A stretch of DNA of 64,000 bases, taken from contig NZ_FNPH01000001.1 of assembly GCF_900107255.1 (NCBI RefSeq), positions 558,001-622,000 of the forward strand. The letters are read 5' to 3'. The position numbers and the translations under genes are program-made. Positions within the stretch are counted from its first letter, which is position 1, and each line of letters opens with the position of its first letter. Positions 59,194 through 64,000 of this stretch are shown in pieces. The DNA comes from Micromonospora pattaloongensis. GTDB lineage: Bacteria > Actinomycetota > Actinomycetes > Mycobacteriales > Micromonosporaceae. The notes beneath the pieces are model-generated. The model searched no databases and was not told the origin of the DNA. It saw only the letters and a program-made list of their open reading frames with translations.

Positions 59194-60494
59194 AGCTGCG
59201 GCGGTTCGGTGCCGACGACCACGGCGTCCGGCGGCGGCTCGGGAGACCGGCGTCGGGCCAGCCGCCGGACCGCCGTGTTGACCACCGCCACCAGCGGCAC
59301 CGAGATCAGCGCGCCGGTGATGCCGGCGAGCACCACGCCGGAGGCGATCGCCACGATCACCGCGAGCGGATGGATGGCGACCGCCCGCCCCATGATCAGC
59401 GGCTGCAGGATGTGTCCCTCGACCTGCTGCACGGCGACCACCGCGCCGAGGATGATCAGTGCGGTGACCCAGCCGCTGTCCACGAGCGCGACCAGCACCG
59501 CGACCGCGCCGGAGAGGGTGGCGCCGACGATCGGGATGAACGCGCCGAGGAAGACGAGCGCGGCGAGCGGGAACGCGAACGGGACGTCGAACACCACCAG
59601 GACCAGGCCGATGCCGACCGCGTCGATGAAGGCGACCAGCACGGTCGCCCGGACGTAGGCCACCAGCGTGCGCCAGGACGCCCGGCCGGCATCGTCCACC
59701 CGCCAGCGTGCCTTGAGCGGCAGCAGGCCGACCAGGAAGCGCCAGATCTTCTGCCCGTCACGCAGGAAGAAGAAGGTGGCGAAGAGCACCAGCACGGTGC
59801 CGGTGAGCACCTCGAAGACGGTCGCCGCGGTCGAGAACGCCCCGCTGGTCACCGACGACGTGTGGGTTTGGATCCACTGCTCACCGGCGTCGATGTACTG
59901 GTTGAGCTGCCCGTCGGAGAGATGCAGCGGGCCGGTCTTGAGCCAGTCCTGGATCTGCCGGATGCCCGCCGTGGACTTCTCGGACAGCTGCGGCACCCCG
60001 GCGATGAACTCGTTCACCACCAGCGTGAGGGTGCCGACGACCGCGGCCAGGCCGCCGATCAGCACCACGGCGGTGGCCAGCGAGCGCGGGAACCGGGCCC
60101 GCAGCAGCCATCCGACCGCGGGCGCGAGCAGCGCGGAGAGCAGCATCGCGATCAGCAGCGGGATCACGACGATCCGGACGGTCCCGATCACCTTCAGCAT
60201 GGCCCAGCCGACGATGCCGATGACGATCAGGCGCCAGCACCAGGCCGCGGCGATCCGCAGGCCGTGCGGCACGTCCGCGTCGTCACGGCTGGAGGTCGAC
60301 GGATGGACCTCGTGGGGCGGCTCGCCCCCGCCCGCGGCGGTCGGCGGCTCCGACGGGGCCGAGTACCGCAGCGTCCCGTCCGGGACCTGCCGCGAGTCGT
60401 GCGACTTGACCCGCGCCGACCGGACGGAGGCGCGCCCGGTCTCGTACGCGCGGCGCAGACTCCCACGGATCTGCTCGAACCGGCTCAAGCGCAC
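59184..60494 (-). CDS. AI-2E/TqsA-family permease
   Basis: The 436-residue protein has about 90 hydrophilic N-terminal residues and then roughly eight helices, in the AI-2 exporter-like family (PF01594). Characteristic segments are PLLIAMLLSALLAPAVGWLL, FFFLRDGQKIWRFLVGLLPL, GAFIPIVGATLSGAVAVLVAL and VQQVEGHILQPLIMGRAVAI. Family members export small molecules or work as cation/proton antiporters; the substrate here is unknown. The GTG start abuts GGGGGG; the TTG two codons later has better spacing (5 nt) and may be the true start. It is convergent with the helicase gene. Confidence 0.88.
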   Translation of the reverse strand: MRLSRFEQIRGSLRRAYETGRASVRSARVKSHDSRQVPDGTLRYSAPSEPPTAAGGGEPPHEVHPSTSSRDDADVPHGLRIAAAWCWRLIVIGIVGWAMLKVIGTVRIVVIPLLIAMLLSALLAPAVGWLLRARFPRSLATAVVLIGGLAAVVGTLTLVVNEFIAGVPQLSEKSTAGIRQIQDWLKTGPLHLSDGQLNQYIDAGEQWIQTHTSSVTSGAFSTAATVFEVLTGTVLVLFATFFFLRDGQKIWRFLVGLLPLKARWRVDDAGRASWRTLVAYVRATVLVAFIDAVGIGLVLVVFDVPFAFPLAALVFLGAFIPIVGATLSGAVAVLVALVDSGWVTALIILGAVVAVQQVEGHILQPLIMGRAVAIHPLAVIVAIASGVVLAGITGALISVPLVAVVNTAVRRLARRRSPEPPPDAVVVGTEPPQLPI

Positions 60495-60644
60495 CCCCCT
60501 GATCGCGAATCGGTCTTCCTACGGTAGCGGTCGGTAACGTCCCATCCGTGGCTATCGAGCCCTGAGTCGTCCCCCACTTTTCCACCGCCGGCCCTGCGTA
60601 ACCATCTCGGCGGCCCGGCCGCCGGGCGCGGTACGGTTCCGGAC

Positions 60645-60983
60645 GTGACCGCCGATCAGCACACCGAGCAGGGCCTTCCGATCCGCCTGCTGCACGACCG
60701 CGTCCTCGTCCGCCTCGAGGGGATCGAGGGCGAGCGGCGCTCGACCGCCGGCATCGTCATCCCGGCGACCGCGTCCGTGGGCAAACGGCTCTCCTGGGCC
60801 AGCGCCGTCGGCGTCGGCCCCAACGTCCGCTCCATCGTGGTCGGCGACCGGGTGCTCTTCGATCCCGACGATCGGTCCGAGGTGGAGCTGCACGGCCGGG
60901 AGTACGTGCTGCTGCGGGAGCGCGACGTGCACGCGGTGGCCGCGGAGCGGGTCCAGCCGGACGCGACGGGGCTCTACCTGTGA
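60645..60983 (+). CDS. Stand-alone GroES-like (Cpn10 fold) protein
   Basis: The 112-residue protein has the GroES beta-barrel: PIRLLHDRVLVRLEGIEGER, the mobile-loop region RRSTAGIVIPATASV, then GVGPNVRSIVVGDRVLFDPD and REYVLLRERDVHAVA. It differs from classical GroES in the loop and there is no groEL next to it. A co-chaperone or an unrelated barrel function is possible. The GTG is 7 nt after TACGGT (60632-60637), so it is leaderless. The gene is divergent from the AI-2E gene. A 22-bp tandem repeat starts at its stop. Confidence 0.8.
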   Translation: MTADQHTEQGLPIRLLHDRVLVRLEGIEGERRSTAGIVIPATASVGKRLSWASAVGVGPNVRSIVVGDRVLFDPDDRSEVELHGREYVLLRERDVHAVAAERVQPDATGLYL

Positions 60984-61024
60984 CGCCGCGCGGGCGGTGA
61001 GCTGACGCCGCGCGGCCGGTGAGC
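60981..61024 (+). repeat. 22-bp tandem duplication starting at the GroES-like gene stop
   Basis: Two copies (60981-61002 and 61003-61024, one mismatch) each begin with TGACGCCGCGCGG. The first copy starts at the stop codon, so the stop is repeated downstream. Confidence 0.85.
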
Positions 61025-61038
61025 TGCCGGCGCCGCGG

Positions 61039-62658
61039 TCAGCGATAGCCCGGCGGCGGGCCGTAGCCGGGCGGCGGGGCGCCGTAGCCGGGCGGACCGT
61101 ACCCCGGAGGCGGGGGACCATAGCCGGGCGGACCATAGCCGGGCGGCGGCGGGCCGTATCCGGGGACACCGGGCTGGCCGGGGACACCGGGCTGGCCGGG
61201 GACACCGGGCTGGCCGAACCCGCCGGGATGGTACGGCGCGGCGGGCGCGACCGGAGCGGGCGGCGGCACCAGCACCACCGGGATCGGCACCACGGGCTCG
61301 TCCGGCGGCTCCAGCGTGCGCCGCACCCCGTCCGGGAAGCTCACTTGGTAGCGGCTGCCGTCCCAGAACGCGTCCGGGGTCTGCGGATCCCGTCCGACGA
61401 AGGCCTGCCGGTAGGCGGCGATGGCCTGCAGCAGCCGCCACTCCTCGGCGGCCGTCCGGGCCAGGTCGGCCGGCCGGGTGTCCAGCCCGCGCAGCATCCC
61501 GTCGCGCAGCAGCGCCAGCCGTGTCGCGGCGACCTGGTAGCCCCGCATCGCCTTGAGTCCGGCGTCCCCCCCGACCCGGCGCGCCCACCGACGGGCCGAG
61601 TGCCGCCGTCCCAGGCTGCCCAACGCGGCGACCTCCGGCGGAGTGAGCCAGCCGGCCCGGACGTAGTCGGGCAGGACGCGCTCGGTGAGCCGCCCCTCCC
61701 AGCCGCGCAGCCAGACGGCGAGCCCCACCATGCCGAAGAAGATCGGCACCATCACGCCGATGTAGCCGTAGAGCAGGATCAGGTTCTGCCCGGTGGCCAC
61801 CGCGAGTGACGGCATCAGGTTCCAGGTGCCGTGCAGCATCATCGACAACAGCAGCCCGGCGAGCGGCGCCAGCCAGCGCACCCGGCGGTCCGCGGCCCGG
61901 GCCGCGATGCCGAGGCCGACGCCGGTCATCGAGGTGAAGAGCGGATGCGCGAAGCCGGTGAGCAGGATCCGCACGATGAAGATCGCGAAGACGTTCTGCG
62001 CCCCGGTCGCCGGCCCGTACTCGTGTGCGCCGGCGGCGTAGCCGTGCCCGCCGAGGTAGAGGATGTTCTCCACCATCGCGAAGCCGACCGCCGACAGCCC
62101 ACAGTAGACGATGCCGTCGGTGATGCCGGACCATTCCCGCCGGCGCGCGACGAAGAGCAGGATCGGCCCGAGCGCCTTGGTCAGCTCCTCGATGAAGGGC
62201 GCGACCAGGACCGCCACCAGCGCGTCCGGCAGCCCCCACCCCTGGAACAGGTCCGCCGCCCAGGTGTTGACGTTGAGCGACGCGGCGGTGGAGACGAACG
62301 CCCCCCAGCCGAAGCAGAAGATGAGGTAGCGCATCGGTTCCGGCTCGTACCGGTCGAGCCAGAGGAAGCACGCCACCAGTACGGGCACCGGCAGGATCGC
62401 GGCGATCAGACCGATGATCAGCGCCTGGAGGCCGAGGCTCTCGCCGAGGGTGAAGAGCATGAAGACGGCGCAGCCCGCGATCAGCAGGATGACGCCGGCC
62501 ATCACCAGGCCACGGCGCCACGCGCTGCGCCGGCCGGGCAGCGTGGCCGGCACGGGCGGCGGCGTGGGACCCCCAGCGGCCGCGGGCGGCGGCGCTGCAC
62601 CCCCACCGGACGCGGGCGTCGGCGCAGCGGGCTCCGCACCCGGAGGAATGTCAGCCAT
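61039..62658 (-). CDS. PrsW-family intramembrane metalloprotease
   Basis: The 539-residue membrane protein has a Pro/Ala-rich start, eight or nine helices, and a Pro/Gly/Tyr-rich C-terminal tail. The PrsW active-site motifs are FIEELTKA (E157, E158), FAMVENILY, and the histidines in GFAHPLFTSMTG and MLHGTWNL. PrsW proteases cut anti-sigma factors or other membrane proteins within the bilayer; the target is unknown. The ATG is 6 nt after TAGGCT (62670-62665), so leaderless. The tail has GQPGVP repeats and PPPPGYGPPGYG blocks, suited to protein contacts. Confidence 0.9.
   Translation of the reverse strand: MADIPPGAEPAAPTPASGGGAAPPPAAAGGPTPPPVPATLPGRRSAWRRGLVMAGVILLIAGCAVFMLFTLGESLGLQALIIGLIAAILPVPVLVACFLWLDRYEPEPMRYLIFCFGWGAFVSTAASLNVNTWAADLFQGWGLPDALVAVLVAPFIEELTKALGPILLFVARRREWSGITDGIVYCGLSAVGFAMVENILYLGGHGYAAGAHEYGPATGAQNVFAIFIVRILLTGFAHPLFTSMTGVGLGIAARAADRRVRWLAPLAGLLLSMMLHGTWNLMPSLAVATGQNLILLYGYIGVMVPIFFGMVGLAVWLRGWEGRLTERVLPDYVRAGWLTPPEVAALGSLGRRHSARRWARRVGGDAGLKAMRGYQVAATRLALLRDGMLRGLDTRPADLARTAAEEWRLLQAIAAYRQAFVGRDPQTPDAFWDGSRYQVSFPDGVRRTLEPPDEPVVPIPVVLVPPPAPVAPAAPYHPGGFGQPGVPGQPGVPGQPGVPGYGPPPPGYGPPGYGPPPPGYGPPGYGAPPPGYGPPPGYR
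61162..61215 (-). repeat. Three identical 18-bp units in the PrsW tail
   Basis: GGGGACACCGGGCTGGCC occurs at 61162, 61180 and 61198 with no change, coding for three GQPGVP units. It is an in-frame tandem repeat that may vary in number between strains. Confidence 0.9.
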
Positions 62659-62774
62659 GCGGCCAGCCTAGCCACCGTCATCCCGTTCGTGGATCTCCGG
62701 TGGAAAACCCCGCCCCGGCCCGCCCAGGTCACCGGCGGGACGCCCCGGGCGAGGCGCACGGCAGACTGACCGGC

Positions 62775-63422
62775 GTGACAGCGCTCATCGACGACTGGCG
62801 GGACGCGGTACGCGACAGCGGCGCGACCGCGGACGGCGACACGGTGGCCGCGGCCGGCGCGGAGCTGATCGACCGGTGGCGGGAGCCGCACCGGCGGTAC
62901 CACGACGTCGCGCACCTCGCCGCCGTGCTGGCGGTGGTGCGGGAGCACGCGGAATTCGCCACCCGGCCCGCGCTGGTGCGGCTCGCCGCGTTCTGGCATG
63001 ACGCCGTGTACGACCCGGCCGCCGGTGACGGCGCGAACGAGCGGGACAGCGCGGAGCTGGCCGGCCGGGTCCTGCGGCGGCTCGGGATCGCCCCGACGGA
63101 CGTGGCGGAGGTGCAACGGCTCGTACTGCTCACCGCCGGCCACGCCGTGCCACCGGGCGACCGCGACGGCGCGCTGCTCTGCGACGCGGACCTGGCGGTG
63201 CTCGCCGGCCCCCCGGCGGCCTACGACGCCTACGCGGCCGCGATCCGCCGGGAGTACGCGCACGTGCCCGACCCGGCGTTCCGGGCGGGGCGGGCCGCGG
63301 TTCTCCGGCAGCTGCTCGCGCTGCCCGCGCTCTACCGGGTGCCGCCGCTCGCCGGGCGCTGGGAGCGGCCGGCCCGGGCGAACCTGGCCCGCGAGCTGGC
63401 GGCGCTCGGCGAGGCGCCCTGA
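62775..63422 (+). CDS. HD-domain metal-dependent hydrolase
   Basis: The 215-residue protein is an HD-type phosphohydrolase with the metal ligands in HRRYHDVAHLAAVLAVV and AAFWHDAVYDPAAGDGANER. This group is common in actinobacteria as predicted metal-dependent HD hydrolases and has not been given a substrate. The GTG at 62775 is 7 nt after CAGACT (62762-62767), a usable leaderless -10. It is divergent from the PrsW gene with a short gap, and its stop lies 6 nt before the stop of the convergent DUF4031 gene. Confidence 0.82.
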   Translation: MTALIDDWRDAVRDSGATADGDTVAAAGAELIDRWREPHRRYHDVAHLAAVLAVVREHAEFATRPALVRLAAFWHDAVYDPAAGDGANERDSAELAGRVLRRLGIAPTDVAEVQRLVLLTAGHAVPPGDRDGALLCDADLAVLAGPPAAYDAYAAAIRREYAHVPDPAFRAGRAAVLRQLLALPALYRVPPLAGRWERPARANLARELAALGEAP

Positions 63423-63428
63423 GCCCCG

Positions 63429-63692
63429 CTACCGCACGGTGTGCTTCGGCCGGCGCAGCCCGGACGCCCGGAGCACCCGGACGATCTCCCGACCCGGGAC
63501 CACCCGCGCCCCCAGCCACACCGCCATCCGGAACCGCTCCGCCGGCAGGTCGTAGTGGTCGCGGTCGAAGGCCCGCCGGGGCGCGCCGAGCATCTCGGCG
63601 AAGGCGTGCAGCTCGGCGTACGACACGTCGCTGACCAGGTGGGACCAGAGCCGGCCGCGGGCCGGCCAGACGGGCGGGTCGACGTAGAGCAT
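63429..63692 (-). CDS. DUF4031 family protein
   Basis: The 87-residue protein matches DUF4031 across its length: YVDPPVWPARGRLWSHLVSD, VSYAELHAFAEMLGAPRRAF and DRDHYDLPAERFRMAVWLGA. It is a small actinobacterial family of unknown function, often beside HD hydrolases, as here. The ATG at 63692 is 7 nt after TACGGT (63705-63700), which decides the start over the GTG three codons upstream. Leaderless transcription is expected. Confidence 0.85.
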   Translation of the reverse strand: MLYVDPPVWPARGRLWSHLVSDVSYAELHAFAEMLGAPRRAFDRDHYDLPAERFRMAVWLGARVVPGREIVRVLRASGLRRPKHTVR

Positions 63693-63728
63693 GGCCGTCA
63701 CCGTATCCGGCCGGCTAGCCTGCGACGC

Positions 63729-64000
63729 ATGTCAGACCTTCTCGCCGAACTACGCGCGGCCCTCCCCGACGGCGCGGTGCTGACCGACCCCGATCTGCTC
63801 CGCGGCTACCGGCGCGACGAGGCCGACCTCTGCGCATACGGGATGCCGGCGGTGGTGGTGCGGCCGCGCAGCACGGACGAGGTGGTCGCGGTGGTCCGGG
63901 CCGCCGCCGCGCGCGGGGTCCCGGTGGTCCCGCAGGGCGCCCGCACCGGCCTGGCCGGCGCGGCCAACGCGGTCGACGGCGCGGTCGTGATCGCGATGAC
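63729..64000 (+). CDS. FAD-linked oxidase (GlcD-like), N-terminal part
   Basis: The first 90 residues of a FAD-binding oxidase of the glycolate oxidase GlcD / D-lactate dehydrogenase type are present. VVVRPRSTDEVVAVVRAAAA and VPVVPQGARTGLAGAANAVD form the PCMH-type FAD-binding region. The ATG is 7 nt after TAGCCT (63716-63721), so it is leaderless. The gene runs off the window end. It most likely oxidises glycolate or another 2-hydroxy acid, but the substrate-binding half is missing. Confidence 0.85.
   Translation, partial: MSDLLAELRAALPDGAVLTDPDLLRGYRRDEADLCAYGMPAVVVRPRSTDEVVAVVRAAAARGVPVVPQGARTGLAGAANAVDGAVVIAM

Noticed and set aside
1-64000. tRNA, rRNA, insertion sequence, prophage or defence island
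   Set aside because: I found no cloverleaf-like or rRNA segments, no transposase or integrase frames, and no block with deviating composition; all regions look like core chromosome.

Overview
The window is a stretch of core chromosome from a very GC-rich actinomycete, most likely a member of the Micromonosporaceae. That placement rests on the codon bias (third positions almost all G or C), mycothiol genes (mshA, mshD, a mycothiol-dependent isomerase relative), bldC, a 33-residue bS22-type ribosomal protein, GlnR and HbhA-like families, and many leaderless genes. I count 71 protein genes, two of them cut by the window ends. I see no rRNA, tRNA, CRISPR array, insertion sequence or prophage.

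Layout. 1-5.6 kb: a phospholipid-type acyltransferase, an epimerase, bS22, bldC, a membrane-anchored metalloprotease candidate and proline dehydrogenase. 5.6-12.8 kb: a CGNR regulator, a sugar isomerase, a Ppx/GppA phosphatase, a Cys-rich unknown, the phosphate two-component pair regX3-senX3, phoU and gpmA. 12.8-17.8 kb: two tandem MFS exporters, an acyl-CoA racemase/CoA-transferase and a Rho_N protein. 17.8-23.4 kb: YbjN, mshA, an SDR, a methyltransferase, murB and a mycothiol-dependent isomerase family protein. 23.4-29.3 kb: a sugar (probably cello-oligosaccharide) ABC uptake operon with a GH1 beta-glucosidase and a LacI regulator, led by a promoter framed by two LacI-type palindromes. 29.3-38.6 kb: EI24, a hydrolase, DUF2516, HbhA-like, an HTH regulator, asparaginase, BKACE, YgfZ, Fur, an aminodeoxychorismate-lyase-like enzyme, nitrobindin and DsrE. 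38.6-47 kb: a sulfurtransferase operon with a Cys-rich leader peptide, LmeA, a membrane protein, GlnR, a polysaccharide deacetylase and mshD. 47-56 kb: pstSCAB, a NUDIX protein, a Gfo/Idh oxidoreductase, pit with its DUF47 partner, and PPK2. 56-64 kb: DUF402, a DinG-like helicase, an AI-2E family protein, a GroES-like protein, a PrsW protease, an HD protein, DUF4031 and the start of a FAD oxidase.

How it works together. Phosphate is the main theme. The RegX3/SenX3 pair, PhoU, the high-affinity Pst importer, the low-affinity Pit importer with its DUF47 partner, PPK2 and a Ppx/GppA enzyme all lie within 47 kb. Direct repeats of the GTTCAC(C/T) PHO-box type occur upstream of phoU, upstream of pstS, and in the last codons of ppk2 just upstream of the DUF47-pit pair. 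Other themes are mycothiol and sulfur metabolism and sugar uptake.

Sequence-level observations: about 25 genes start 6-7 nt after a TANNNT-like element, which indicates leaderless mRNAs. Two divergent gene pairs have physically overlapping -10 elements. A leaderless Cys-rich peptide precedes the sulfurtransferase operon. Three genes have tandem duplications at or spanning their stop codons. Nothing looks like a defence system or a new multi-gene machine; the novelty is mostly in regulatory layout and small ORFs.
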